From NCBI RefSeq assembly GCF_032854445.1, contig NC_088304.1, forward strand, positions 29,459,732 through 29,523,731: 64,000 nucleotides of DNA. The letters run 5' to 3'. The translations under genes and the position numbers were made by a program. Positions within the stretch are counted from its first letter, which is position 1; every line of letters begins with the position of its first letter. Under the pieces are notes generated by a model, which did no database searches, was not told the origin of the DNA, and saw only the letters and a program-made list of their open reading frames with translations. This document shows, one piece after another, positions 12,101-19,230 of the stretch. The stretch comes from Liolophura sinensis. Its lineage: Eukaryota; Mollusca; Polyplacophora; Chitonida; Chitonidae.

Positions 12101-15100
12101 TTGATTCATTGACACATTGTGCTTGATTCTGTGACACACTGTGCTTGATTCTGTGACATATTGTCCTTGATTCTGTGAAACACTGTGCTTGATTCTGTGA
12201 CACATTGTGCTTGATTCTGTGACACATTGTGCTTGATTCAGTGACACACTGTGCTTGATTCTGTGACACATTGTGCTTGATTCAGTGACACATTGTGCTT
12301 GATTCAATGACACATTATGCTTGATTCAGTGACACATTGTGCTTGATTCTGTGACACTGTGCTTGATTCTGTGACACATTGTGCTTGATTCAGTGACACA
12401 TTGTGCTTCAGATTCTGTGACACATTGTGCTTCAGATTCTGTGACACATTGTGCTTCAGATTCTGTGACACATTGTGCTTCAGATTCTGTGAAACATTGT
12501 GCTTCAGATTCTGTGACATACTGTGCTTGATTCAATGCCACATTGTGCTTGATTCAGTGACACATTGTGCTTGATTCTGTGACACATTGTGCTTCAGATT
12601 CCGTGACACGTTGTGCTTCAGATTCTGTGACACATTGTGCTTCAGATTCTGTGACACATTGTGCTTCATTCTGTGACACATTGTGCTTCATTCATCCACT
12701 TTGTCGGGCCACTTATGAATTGTTTGTAAAGTTTGATTAATTATGCCCGTGTTTACATATCAAGCTTTAGGTGAGATATAGTCCATGTATACATATCAGG
12801 GAAAGATGATCAACACTGATTCTGACCTCCTCCTCTTCCTCCTCAGTAATCCGTGCCAGTGACCTGCCTGGCCTTGACCCCAGTGGACTCAGTGACCCCT
12901 ATGTAGAGGTCAGCTTGCAACCTGCTGCCATGTTCGGTCATCATCCCACACAAAAAACGAAGGTTGAGGAGAAAACCCTTAACCCAGTGTTCAACACCAC
13001 GTTTCAGTTGTAAGTATACTGGCCATTTGCTGCAGGATTGTGGTACGGTTCTACCCTCTCTATGACAGACCATTTGAATTTGTTGATTCTATAGTCTGTC
13101 AAAACACACAAGGTTTTCTAATCAGAGTGAAAAGTGGCGTAATCCATATTTAATGACCAACGAGTGCTCTGTTGGAGAAAAATACCTTTGTAAACAAGTA
13201 GAAATTTTCATTGGTGGAAGTAAAGGTGTGTCACATAACTTACACAGGGACTGGGTTTTGACTACTGAATCTGGCATTTCCGACGAAATACAAACAACTT
13301 CAGCAATACCTGATGTTGCGGATCGCTTACAAGTGAACCATAAATAGGCTTGATACTTAAAACCAAATCTCCATCAATGAATTTGGTAAAATTTGGCTCA
13401 TATTCACCTTCCGGTTGCTTCCTCCCTTCACAATAACTCTGCCACAGCAACCTGATATGGTTTACAATATTACGATTATTTCCAGTGGTCATTGGTCATT
13501 CCAATGGCTTGGATTTGTGAGCTCTTTTAGAAGAGGCACATGTAGTAGACAGAAGGCTAGGGGCCTCTGGGTGAGGAGAGTATGTTTGAACGAGATTCAT
13601 TTTACCATATTCCTCTTCAGCACAAACATCCCCAAGGATCACCTGACCGTTAAGGGGGCTGTCATGTTGCTGTCCGTCATGGACCACGATCACATCGGCA
13701 CCGACGACTTTGCAGGGGAGGTCATCCTGCATCTTTCAAGCATTCAGCCAATCGGAATGCATGAATCAGTAGACACACTACAAGTTGTCATGATGCCTGT
13801 GAAACGACCGACCAATCAGAGGGGAGCTTTTCAGGTATGAGTTTGTAGGTTGGCAATAAAGAGAGATATAGATGAGACCACTCCCATTCACTTGGTTTGT
13901 ATCTCTGTACATGTGTGTAGGGGGTTCCAGCCAACAGGTGGGGTCAGTAATGGGCCGTCTCCCACTACCTTACTTCTCCTGCTAGTTAGGATAGTTGTGG
14001 GGACAGCACTATTGATTGTGTTGTTGCTTTTTGTATGTATGAATGTATGTAACTTCATTTTTCAAACTATATGGTGCTTTATCTTGTTTTATATATACAT
14101 GTATATTGATGTATTTTTTGATTGAACTCTGAAGTACATGTGTCATATATATATTTGTTTTTTCTGTGAAGACCTCGGGGAAGATCTGTTTCATTGTAAA
14201 CTGACCGAGCTACCTTCAATAAAAAAAGATATTATGATAATTATATCTAGGGAAATTTTTGTACATAATAAAATTAGTTCAGATCGCCTTTTTTATGAGC
14301 AGTGACTGAATGGAGGAAATTTTCTCATTCTCACTTCACTAAAGTATACTGTAGACAGTGTACTGCAAAGGATCTAATATCATTTGTTGAAGAATTCAAA
14401 TGAAGTCAAATATATGATTTCTACACTGTTAAAGGATTAGTGTCCAGATTTAGCTAGTGGTTCTAATTATAAATCTGTTATGATCTGTTCAAGCAGCACT
14501 TTAACAGGAGGGCTTCTGAGAAACGTATTAATGACTTTAAATCCACCAAAACAATAGATTTACTGCCCTAGTTGATCTCCAGCCGGCCGCCCTTTGCAGC
14601 TCAGTAGGTGACGTCACAGATGACCAACTCCAGTCTGACTGGCCTTTAAAGCCTGGGAATTCCTGTCAGAATCTGTGTCATTTTCAACAAGAATTCTAAC
14701 TGCACAGAAGCAGATATACTGCTGTATCAATCTGAACCCATACTGAACAATGTTGAAGTTCCGATTTATGACAGTGGTATCTCTGGCCAGACTTCAGATT
14801 CTGAGTTTTCAGACGGTGAATTTGATCTTTGTCAAGGCATTTTGAATCGCACTGACCTTACGGAGTGTTAAGCCATAGCTTCCACTGTACATTTCATGTG
14901 TTTAACTGAGAGTGTAATATTTCTTTGCTATTCTTTCCCTCTGTACGCTTTATAATATATATCGTTCTGTTCCCCCAAAGTATTCTGAAGTCATACTCGT
15001 GTGTGAAGACATTACTGCGTGTTATTGTCGGAATTCCGCATAGTCTAAATTTATGTCTACATGTAGTCATGTACAATATAATTGTGGATGTTGGCATTAG

Positions 15101-15972
15101 TGTACAGAGATTTGCTGTCTATCAGTTTTAAGCTCATTTAAGCTTGAGGTTTTAGTCAACTGCAGCCCCTATAGTAGCCGAATGTTTCAAGTTCAGCCAG
15201 CTGTACTCTTCTCGTAACTTTCACCTGAAAAATGGCAACAGCCGATGCGGCCATCTTTCGCGGGTATACACTTTTCCGTCTTCTGTAAATCTCCCTGATG
15301 GTCAAATCCTCTGGAAGCTTGAAAAAACTCTAGGGTTCTTTGAAGACCTGTTTTCATAACCGTGTGCAGAGCAGCAAACGATTTCTGAAAAGAAAATTGA
15401 TTGGCTTGTTGTCACTCTTGTAGATTTTTTAACACTGAATTAAGTGACAAAGTTGACAGGTCATAAGGGTTATGACGCAACTCGGCAGAGATTACCGAGT
15501 GTGGGCGGAAAAATGCATTAAACCAGCCTCATTATCTAGTGATTTTAAGTGCCATATTACTTCGATTAATGAGCCTTTTCTTCGTAATTTTTTAATCTCA
15601 GTTTAACAGTATATAGAGGGTTAGCTAATTACGAGTAGATGATAAATGTGGACACTAATCCTTTAAAGTAAATGATTTTTGTTTAAATGCGTCACATACA
15701 TGTATTGCTCCATCTCTATCAAATTTTATTGCTTTTCATCATCATAACAGTTGAATGTACAATTAATTAATTTATTCCTAGCTTTTTTCTCATATATTTT
15801 TCTGTTTTTATTGATATAGGTACTTCGAGAAAGGTCCTCTTGGGACAGAACATCCAAGGCATTTGTTAGTGAGAGATCAAAGTTCATAGAGAATCAGCCG
15901 ACTCGAACTGATACACCAAACAAAAAGTCTAGTCTGTTTTCCTTCTTCAACAACTTGACAAGAACTCCCTGA
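3..15972 (+). CDS. BAIAP3/UNC13D-like: UNC13D/BAIAP3-like Munc13 family protein, 3' part of gene (17 visible exons)
   Basis: Joined visible exons: 3(or 30)-167, 591-709, 1289-1379, 2189-2398, 3220-3380, 3561-3687, 4158-4226, 4994-5068, 6046-6153, 7138-7419, 8040-8180, 8985-9017, 9734-9892, 10902-10989, 12847-13009, 13621-13834, 15820-15972. All junctions are GT-AG and the phases join into one open frame of about 785 codons ending in TGA. The family primes vesicles for SNARE-dependent exocytosis. Visible residues ~250-375 hold an MHD1-like segment (WFQESLVFWLQTFKLE), ~470-580 an MHD2-like segment (RRHLRSLSMYF), and ~600-725 a C2 domain with LDPSGLSDPYVEV and VMDHDHIGTDDFAGE, so all five loop aspartates typical of a Ca2+-binding C2 are present. 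The loop 'VMDHD..TDDFAGE' and the tail 'DRTSKAFV' suit UNC13D, but invertebrate BAIAP3 (unc-13-4B) is equally possible. The N-terminal portion, including any C2A domain, lies upstream of the window. I saw no frameshift or in-frame stop. Confidence 0.9.
591..709 (+). CDS. visible exon 2, UNC13D/BAIAP3-like
   Basis: Acceptor cacattacag|ATT and donor GG|GTAGGT, leaving phase 2. Encodes IAMFRMTAGKYFNATMSN then LEIPDLFPPNVESVNVLKNK, continuing the MUN region. Confidence 0.85.
734..1126. repeat. degenerate 11-bp minisatellite in intron 2
   Basis: About 36 imperfect copies of an 11-mer close to 'gattagtgaaa' / 'gattagtggaa', often pairing into a 22-bp register. It fills most of the intron between visible exons 2 and 3. 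Long reverse-strand frames of the 'INSTNQFH' type here are products of the repeat. Confidence 0.9.
1289..1379 (+). CDS. visible exon 3, UNC13D/BAIAP3-like
   Basis: Acceptor tctttcag|T completes the phase-2 codon from the previous exon. Encodes VLIQLSDFDLWDKKSF, PLKELTAVVVGKIQ. The donor is CAG|GTGAGG at 1380, phase 0, which joins cleanly to TDAAIWILEQLGQ in the next exon. This exon end is the start of the 33-bp minisatellite, which copies the donor 17 more times. Confidence 0.88.
1371..1976. repeat. 33/34-bp minisatellite made of exon-3 end plus 5' splice site
   Basis: Eighteen units run from 1380 to 1976: fifteen of 33 bp and three of 34 bp (starting 1380, 1579, 1679). Each ends in 'taaaatacag' or 'tgaaatacag' (last unit 'tacaa') and is followed by GTGAGG, GTGGGG or GTCAGG, so the exon-3 terminal sequence and its donor recur at every unit. 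The 33-bp type is open in the exon frame (VREHEVMGKIQ). The 34-bp type shifts the frame and contains TGA. Confidence 0.95.
2189..2398 (+). CDS. visible exon 4, UNC13D/BAIAP3-like
   Basis: Acceptor aatgacag|ACG and donor AAG|GTACCG, 70 codons, phase 0 at both ends. Encodes TDAAIWILEQLGQITIDE ... MIRQFFLRLDIQYYRLISF, a helix-rich MUN segment. The following intron (2399-3219) is AT-rich and I see nothing else in it. Confidence 0.88.
3220..3380 (+). CDS. visible exon 5, UNC13D/BAIAP3-like
   Basis: Acceptor gaccacag|GTA and donor AG|GTATGC, phase 2. Encodes VSRKARDLMQQMDKYQIRYH ... LTLYFALRKMYHTAKEHITY, leading into MHD1. Confidence 0.88.
3561..3687 (+). CDS. visible exon 6, UNC13D/BAIAP3-like (MHD1 core)
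   Basis: Acceptor ttgttttcag|G and donor GAT|GTGAGT. Encodes EIFKLTISKYQSWFQESLVF, WLQTFKLECSRRLEKALEID. The tryptophan-rich 'W..ES..FWL' stretch is characteristic of the Munc13 homology domain 1. Confidence 0.9.
4158..4226 (+). CDS. visible exon 7, UNC13D/BAIAP3-like
   Basis: Acceptor gtttcag|ATG and donor AAG|GTAACA, 23 codons in phase 0: MVLVTTLVKYSNSSVDVLSC then FSK. Short, but both splice sites are good and the phase fits. Confidence 0.85.
4319..4530. mobile_element. MITE-like element, family A (copy 1)
   Basis: Begins 'taccctaattcttcagcc'. Over about 200 bp it resembles 51282-51490, sharing 'aaataatttgcac', 'ttttatgaagct' and 'gatcttta'. The end is uncertain and no 3' terminal inverted repeat was seen. 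It sits in the intron after exon 7. Confidence 0.6.
4735..4985. mobile_element. MITE-like element, family D (copy 1)
   Basis: Starts 'agatactgtatttcatgtaa' and carries the internal signature 'gaatcaagcaaaatg' also found in the copy at 31860-32092. The right end is unclear because exon 8 begins at 4994. Confidence 0.5.
4994..5068 (+). CDS. visible exon 8, UNC13D/BAIAP3-like
   Basis: Acceptor gctttttcag|ATA and donor GAT|GTAAGT, 25 codons in phase 0: ITEEWREIKFHDADCVLMGV then TKLTD. The intron that follows (5069-6045) contains a SINE at its end and otherwise nothing recognised. Confidence 0.86.
5746..5972 (+). mobile_element. tRNA-type SINE, main family, 5'-truncated
   Basis: Shares the family body: 'cagcgtaatga', 'caagtccagctc'-like box-B remnant, 'gtgggaaggtctg', 'ataatgctggccgcc', 'tataagtgaaatattcttga', ending in an AAATA tail. 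The first ~40 bp (tRNA head) are missing. A 63-residue open frame across it is not a gene. Confidence 0.85.
6046..6153 (+). CDS. visible exon 9, UNC13D/BAIAP3-like
   Basis: Acceptor tttgtttcag|CTG and donor AGC|GTAAGT, 36 codons in phase 0. Encodes LICDSARLYADKIQNTVLER, NCYYDNCEGQFDVTDS. Confidence 0.88.
6264..6530 (+). mobile_element. full-length tRNA-derived SINE, main family
   Basis: Most complete copy in the window (~267 bp). The tRNA-like head has an A-box-like TGGCTCAGTTGG (6274-6285) and a B-box-like GTTCAAGTCC (6344-6353). The body carries 'ggatggtcgtgggtttcc' and a 3' module 'gtataagtgaaatattcttg', then 'aaaacaccaatcaaataa' and an A-rich tail. No protein coding. The tRNA head implies Pol III transcription and LINE-dependent mobilisation (family knowledge). 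Confidence 0.92.
6885..7115. repeat. degenerate ~50-bp tandem repeat rich in ATTCATTC, intron 9
   Basis: Repeated 'attcattcattaatccatacatttgtctg'-type blocks with variable spacing, ending about 20 bp before exon 10. The T-rich repeat therefore forms part of the upstream region of that acceptor. Confidence 0.6.
7138..7419 (+). CDS. visible exon 10, UNC13D/BAIAP3-like
   Basis: Acceptor actatttcag|CTG and donor TCG|GTGAGA, 94 codons in phase 0, the largest exon in the visible part. Encodes LCITLNNIEHVRQYLNELPS ... MLMKSLILVDKITGRMRLEI. Less AT-rich than its introns. Confidence 0.92.
7633..7863. mobile_element. MITE-like element, family C, with terminal inverted repeats
   Basis: Left end 'agtactgtagttcttcaacc' and right end '...aaaggttgaggaattagagtact' form an imperfect ~25-bp inverted repeat. 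The interior 'gccctgaaaatggccaatcc' recurs on the opposite strand near 26560, showing this is a dispersed family. No coding capacity. Confidence 0.75.
8040..8180 (+). CDS. visible exon 11, UNC13D/BAIAP3-like (MHD2)
   Basis: Acceptor gtgtttcag|TCC and donor GGG|GTGAGT, 47 codons in phase 0. Encodes SIDALMHYLSTNTKTLFDRL, VNTIYPIFIEHLWHTVLTCF, DEQLMIG, which reads as the first half of Munc13 homology domain 2. Confidence 0.9.
8641..8860. mobile_element. MITE-like element, family B (copy 1)
   Basis: Left end 'taccctaattcg...tttttgggaca' and right end 'tgtcccaaaa...tagggta' are inverted repeats. About 220 bp, 124 bp upstream of the microexon. Other copies are at 9051, 33469 and 41079. Confidence 0.8.
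8985..9017 (+). CDS. visible exon 12, UNC13D/BAIAP3-like (11-codon microexon)
   Basis: Acceptor ctgttttcag|AGA and donor CGG|GTGAGT, 33 nt in phase 0 at both ends: RPAEYYITMRR. It lies inside MHD2. Because it is frame-neutral, skipping it would remove 11 residues without a frameshift. MITE family B copies lie on both sides. Confidence 0.85.
9051..9288. mobile_element. MITE-like element, family B (copy 2)
   Basis: Left end 'taccctaattttttagg', right end 'tgtcccaaaaattagaacag'. The interior 'ttggaaaagtaaagatatga' and 'tgttgttcattagatgg' match copy 1 closely and in the same orientation. It starts 33 bp after the microexon. Confidence 0.8.
9445..9668. repeat. tandem duplication of ~105 bp in intron 12
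   Basis: Two copies of a block containing 'gtagtccaacatt', 'gatgttccatcagtgttggg' and 'ggcatgagaggaagttacta', about 85-90% alike by eye. Confidence 0.85.
9734..9892 (+). CDS. visible exon 13, UNC13D/BAIAP3-like (MHD2 end)
   Basis: Acceptor ttttcctctag|CAC and donor ATG|GTATTT, 53 codons in phase 0. Encodes HLRSLSMYFVRGGVDEEKVN ... EDLILQYYKDMADNM, the second half of MHD2. The 'LILQYYKDM' helix precedes the C2 domain, as in the family. Confidence 0.9.
9996..10425. mobile_element. family D MITE-like copy apparently split by a SINE
   Basis: The signature 'gatgccaacacttaagcttttctga' aligns with 31930-31960, and 'gcatgtaaagttttc' after 10405 looks like the family's right end. The SINE at 10197-10387 lies between them, suggesting it inserted into an older element. 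Boundaries are approximate. Confidence 0.5.
10197..10387 (+). mobile_element. tRNA-type SINE, main family, 5'-truncated
   Basis: Body and 3' module present ('ggtctgtcagaaatctgcg', 'attatgctggctgccgtcgt', 'tataagtgaaatattctgga', AAATA tail) with the tRNA head lost. Contains a small insertion 'gcactg' before the tataagtg motif. Confidence 0.82.
10902..10989 (+). CDS. visible exon 14, UNC13D/BAIAP3-like (start of C2 domain)
   Basis: Acceptor cacttgcag|GGC and donor AAG|GTATCA, leaving phase 1. Encodes GTPVDYYGHLALKTAFMEET, RGKVTIFVQ. The final 'KVTIFVQ' is the first beta strand of the C2 domain. Confidence 0.88.
11645..12693. repeat. 22/24-bp minisatellite in intron 14 (~47 copies)
   Basis: Consensus 'gtgacacattgtgcttgatt(ct)' of 22 bp. 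A 24-bp variant carries an extra 'ca' ('cttcagattctgtgac'), clustered at 12400-12520 and 12585-12670. Long reverse-strand frames of the 'MSQNQAQCVTESS' kind are repeat products. It ends about 150 bp before exon 15. Confidence 0.95.
12847..13009 (+). CDS. visible exon 15, UNC13D/BAIAP3-like (C2 loop 1)
   Basis: Acceptor ctcctcag|TA completes GTA from the previous exon. Donor is TT|GTAAGT. Encodes VIRASDLPGLDPSGLSDPYV, EVSLQPAAMFGHHPTQKTKV, EEKTLNPVFNTTFQ. The two aspartates of C2 loop 1 (GLDP, SDP) and the 'KTLNPVFNTTFQF' strand are canonical. Confidence 0.93.
13621..13834 (+). CDS. visible exon 16, UNC13D/BAIAP3-like (C2 loop 3)
   Basis: Acceptor tcctcttcag|C completes TTC. Donor is CAG|GTATGA, phase 0. 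Encodes TNIPKDHLTVKGAVMLLSVM, DHDHIGTDDFAGEVILHLSS and continues to NQRGAFQ. The loop DHDHIGTDD supplies the remaining three acidic Ca2+ ligands. Confidence 0.93.
14429..15666. mobile_element. DNA-transposon-like element with TTAA flanks and terminal inverted repeats
   Basis: Left edge TTAA + AGGATTAGTGTCCA, right edge TGGACACTAATCCT + TTAA: a 14-bp perfect inverted repeat extending imperfectly, 1238 bp in all, inside intron 16. TTAA duplication is the habit of piggyBac and Kolobok elements (family knowledge), though I cannot assign a superfamily. Interior GC and CpG are higher than in the surrounding intron. It holds an ATG-less open stretch (14650-14871), reported separately, and no complete transposase. 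Confidence 0.7.
14650..14871 (+). pseudogene. ATG-less acidic open frame inside the TTAA element
   Basis: Seventy-three codons then TAA, read from the stop before AGC at 14650. The C-terminal part is acidic and serine-rich (SGQTSDSEFSDGEFDLCQGI). There is no methionine, so it is either an exon-like remnant or the tail of a decayed element protein. Function not recognised. Chance openness is possible at this length. Confidence 0.3.
15820..15972 (+). CDS. visible exon 17, terminal coding exon, UNC13D/BAIAP3-like
   Basis: Acceptor tattgatatag|GTA, 50 codons and TGA at 15970-15972. Encodes VLRERSSWDRTSKAFVSERS, KFIENQPTRTDTPNKKSSLF, SFFNNLTRTP. The 'R(T/S)SK.FV' motif resembles the conserved tail of UNC13D proteins. 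The last 25 residues are basic and serine/threonine-rich. Confidence 0.9.
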   Translation, partial: VLRERSSWDRTSKAFVSERSKFIENQPTRTDTPNKKSSLFSFFNNLTRTP

Positions 15973-16195
15973 TCAGATGGTGATCCAGGCTTTAACCTGG
16001 CTTAGCTAGAGGGAAGCAAGTGTATGATTTACTGCTTGATTTGAGCTGTGAAGTAGACTGGATCTGAGGTGCAACTGGTTTTCAACTGGTTTAGACAACA
16101 CAAGCAGTTCTGGGAGTGGGATGTACAGGAGTCATTTGGATACAGAGCTGTTTCAACTTTTTTACTCATTGGAACAGCAGAAGACAAGCTGATGG

Positions 16196-17100
16196 GGCTG
16201 TTCAGAACAAGTGACTGAGGGGTGGGGCTGTTCAGAACAAGTGATTGTGGGATGGGGCTGTTCAGAACAAGTGATTGTGGGATGGGACTGTTCAGAACAA
16301 GTGATTGTGGGATGGAACTGTTCAGAACAAGTGAGTGTGGGATGGGGCTGTTCAGAACAAGTGATTGTGGGATGGAACTGTTCAGAACAAGTGAGTGTGG
16401 GATGGGGCTGTTCAGAACAAGTGATTGTGGGATGGGGCTGTTCAGAACAAGTGATTGTGGGATGGGGCTGTTCAGAACAAGTGATTGTGGGGTGGGGCTG
16501 TTCAGAACAAGTGATTGTGGGGTGGGGCTGTTCAGAACAAGTGATTGTGGGATGGGGCTGTTCAGAACAAGTGACTGTAGGGCGGGGCTGTTCAGAACAA
16601 GTGATTGTGGGGTGGGGCTGTTCAGAACAAGTGATTGTGGGGTGGGGCTGTTCAGAACAAGTGATTGTGGGATGGGGCTGTTCAGAACAAGTGATTGTGG
16701 GATGGGACTGTTCAGAACAAGTGATTGTGGGATGGGACTGTTCAGAACAAGTGATTGTGGGATGGGCTGTTCAGAACAAGTGAGTGTGGGATGGGGCTGT
16801 TCAGAACAAGTGATTGTGGGATGGAACTGTTCAGAACAAGTGAGTGTGGGATGGGGCTGTTCAGAACAAGTGATTGTGGGATGGAACTGTTCAGAACAAG
16901 TGAGTGTGGGATGGGGCTGTTCAGAACAAGTGATTGTGGGATGGAACTGTTCAGAAAAAGTGATTGTGAGATGGCACTGTTCAGAACAAGTGATTGTGGG
17001 ATGGAACTGTTCAGAACAAGTGAGTGTGGGATGGGGCTGTTCAGAACAAGTGATTGTGGGGTGGGCTGTTCAGAACAAGTGACTGTGGGATGGGACTGCT
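16196..17100. repeat. 30-bp minisatellite in the 3' UTR (~30 copies)
   Basis: Unit 'ctgttcagaacaagtgattg' + 'tgggatgggg', 30 bp, very homogeneous, with two 29-bp units near 16763 and 17060. Each unit has the perfect odd palindrome TGTTCAGAACA. Because 30 is a multiple of three, all frames without stops stay open (up to 286 codons of 'GLFRTSDCGM'). These are not a gene. Confidence 0.95.
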
Positions 17101-17541
17101 CAAAAGTGTTTTGGACTTGCCAGTTGTCAGGTTGTCAGTTGTCACCAAAATCAGCCTTTTGACTCAGTTGGCTGAACTGGTTCTGGCTTTGGACTCATTT
17201 AGCATTTTCATGCCTTGACTGAAAGAGACAAAAGCAAGAACTACTTTGCATTCCCCCGCAGTGCATTAAACAGGTGAACAAAAGGTGACTTCAGATGTCT
17301 CAACACGTGGATCAGAGATGTTTCATATGTACCCTTTGCAGTCAGGCGTCTTGTGCAGATGTACTATTGAAAAAACCAAGGACAAGGAGCACGTACATGT
17401 AGCTGAAAATTGGTGCGATTTTGGATTGTGATCATTGAATACAGCCAGAGCATTCTTTACACTCTGGCATGTCTGGGGTGGGGTGTTGTATAATCTGTTG
17501 GACAGTGGTTCATTGACCAAGCAGTTGGGTTTGCAAACGAA

Positions 17542-17547
17542 AATAAA
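17542..17547 (+). promoter_or_regulatory. candidate poly(A) signal AATAAA
   Basis: First AATAAA after the stop codon and minisatellite, in 'cgaaaataaaactg'. A second hexamer follows at 17644-17649 and may be the one used. Confidence 0.4.
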
Positions 17548-17643
17548 ACTGATCGTATAGCGTCTGATGCAGAGGTATACAAGGTCTACAGGCAACAAGG
17601 GCCTGAGCTCATTTTGATTCAGATGTTCATTAAAATGTGAAGA

Positions 17644-17649
17644 AATAAA
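17644..17649 (+). promoter_or_regulatory. candidate poly(A) signal AATAAA (second)
   Basis: AATAAA in 'gaagaaataaaactg', about 100 bp after the first. Downstream T/GT-rich sequence appears around 17780-17870. Confidence 0.4.
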
Positions 17650-17655
17650 ACTGTA

Positions 17656-18949
17656 ATTTGCATGAATTGCAGTAAGTGCATATTGACACTACCTTCCACT
17701 ACCTGTGATATTCTCTCTTGCCTTGATGACTGATCGAACAAATTTCAAACAATTTAACTCAGTCGTTCAAAATTCAACAAAAATATGTTTATGTAGTAGA
17801 CAAATTCTGTATTAAAGTACTGTATATTTTTATCTATATTGTTATGTAGATATGTATGTTTTTATTGGTACAAAAGTCAGTGCTAGAAGTGACCTGAGTT
17901 TACTGTGTATTGTAATGATTTCAGTGTAGGATATTGTAGCCCTAGTAAAATGTTGTGTTTGTGTTTTCATTTCTTTTTTATGACACCAGTTATTTCGCAG
18001 CAAATTTTGTGCACACTTTGAAATATCAGTCTAGAGTGGATTAAGTTGAAATGTCCACAAAAGTATTACGTTTTGAACAAATTAGAAAACCATCCATAAT
18101 CGTGATAATAGTGCTCGAAGCCAGCTGAAGCCTTTAATTTTATCTTGTTAACATATATAATAACTATTGTTTTTTAATTTGTTTAAGCTAATTGTTATTT
18201 ATGTTTAATGAGCATACCATTTGTTGGTAGATATAGGTTCATTACCTTGCTGTGCATTTATGTATATTATAAATGCATTAAGTTATTATGAAGATTTAGT
18301 GCAATATTTATGCTACGCATGTGTAGATGAAGCCAGTGCAACTCTGTATTATTTTCAATTAACTGATCGAAATGCCTTCTTATCTCTAAGATTAAACAAA
18401 AGTTATATGAATTACAGATATGTTTATAAGTACTATATATGTCAGTTTTATGTCAATTATTTTTAAGTACACTGAAATATTTTTCCTTATTCACTTTATA
18501 TAACTACACTGAGTTTTTCAAAGCAACTTCAGTGATTTTTTTTTTCTTTTTGATTTTTCTTGAATTTAAATGATCCCCCCTCACCCACCATTCCCAATTC
18601 CCAGCACCAAAAGTAATACTTCATGACATTTATTTATCTCTGCAAAATTTTAATATTATTTTAAACATTTGTGCAAAATTATACTTTTGTTTTTGAAAGG
18701 AAATTAATGATGTTGCACAATGACATAAAGACACTGACATCAGGTATTTGTTCTATTGAATAGTTAGGAATAATCCAAGGGGCGAAGTTTTCACCATTTA
18801 CATAAATGACTGCTTTGTATTATTTTCAAAAATTCAATGTTTTATAAACTGCTTAGGTTGGGAACTTTATGTGAGTTACGCAAAAAAAAATGAAAGCCCA
18901 AAATTAAATGTACCGCTTCACAAACCTGTAACAAAAGCGGATGCTTGTA
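17656..18949. other. intergenic AT-rich stretch, nothing recognised
   Basis: AT-rich sequence with short open frames only (for example 81 codons at 18221), without splice context or recognisable motifs. It could include a longer 3' UTR of the upstream gene. Confidence 0.5.
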
Positions 18950-19004
18950 CATGAAATATCCGCTCCCGAAGCGGACGCTCTACCAACTGTGCTCTGAGGG
19001 CCGG
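18950..19004 (-). mobile_element. tRNA-like SINE head fragment, reverse strand
   Basis: Read on the minus strand it gives 'ggccctcagagcacagttgg', then 'tagagcgtccgcttcggga', which is A-box-like and tRNA-like. It resembles the head of the second SINE family at 40718. No B-box or tail is attached. Confidence 0.6.
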
Positions 19005-19077
19005 TTTCTTCGTTACATGCATGTAATGAATAAAATCATGTCGTATATCTTCACTTTTCCGAGGACGTGCCACCGAA

Positions 19078-19230
19078 AGCCTGGGCCCAATTGGTCAAAG
19101 GTGCATTAGCAGCTACTCCCGACATTAACTTCAGTCAGGACTAAAGTCCTAATGGTTTTGTATTAGACCAAGACTTGGTGTTAAGATTTAAACTTGGGTT
19201 AACTTTCAGCACACGTTTGAACACCTGTTC
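19078..19230. mobile_element. short inverted-repeat element beginning 'gcctgggcccaa'
   Basis: Ends 'gcctgggcccaattggtcaaa' and '...tttgaacacctgttcccaggg' are imperfect inverted repeats. The interior has the palindrome-like 'aggactaaagtcct'. It abuts the fold-back element that follows. Confidence 0.5.

Larger units (their letters stand above)
15973..17655 (+). other. 3' UTR of the UNC13D/BAIAP3-like gene (inferred extent)
   Basis: Non-coding sequence after the TGA. It contains the 30-bp minisatellite and, beyond it, the first AATAAA hexamers at 17542 and 17644. The extent is inferred from those hexamers. No transcript evidence is available here. Confidence 0.55.

Noticed and set aside
11888-12313. 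Reverse-strand 141-codon frame (SQNQAQCVTESS repeats)
   Set aside because: Product of the 22-bp intronic minisatellite. Three frames are open at once.
13415-13620. Extension of exon 16 upstream to 13415
   Set aside because: The frame is open but the family alignment and phase require the acceptor at 13620|13621. The extra residues would interrupt the C2 domain.
16222-17082. 286-codon open frame (GLFRTSDCGM repeats)
   Set aside because: It is the 30-bp 3' UTR minisatellite. All stop-free frames are open because the unit is a multiple of three. No start or splice context.
16196-17100. Glucocorticoid-type response elements (AGAACA/TGTTC)
   Set aside because: The half-sites overlap as TGTTCAGAACA with the wrong order and spacing, and this is an invertebrate 3' UTR repeat.
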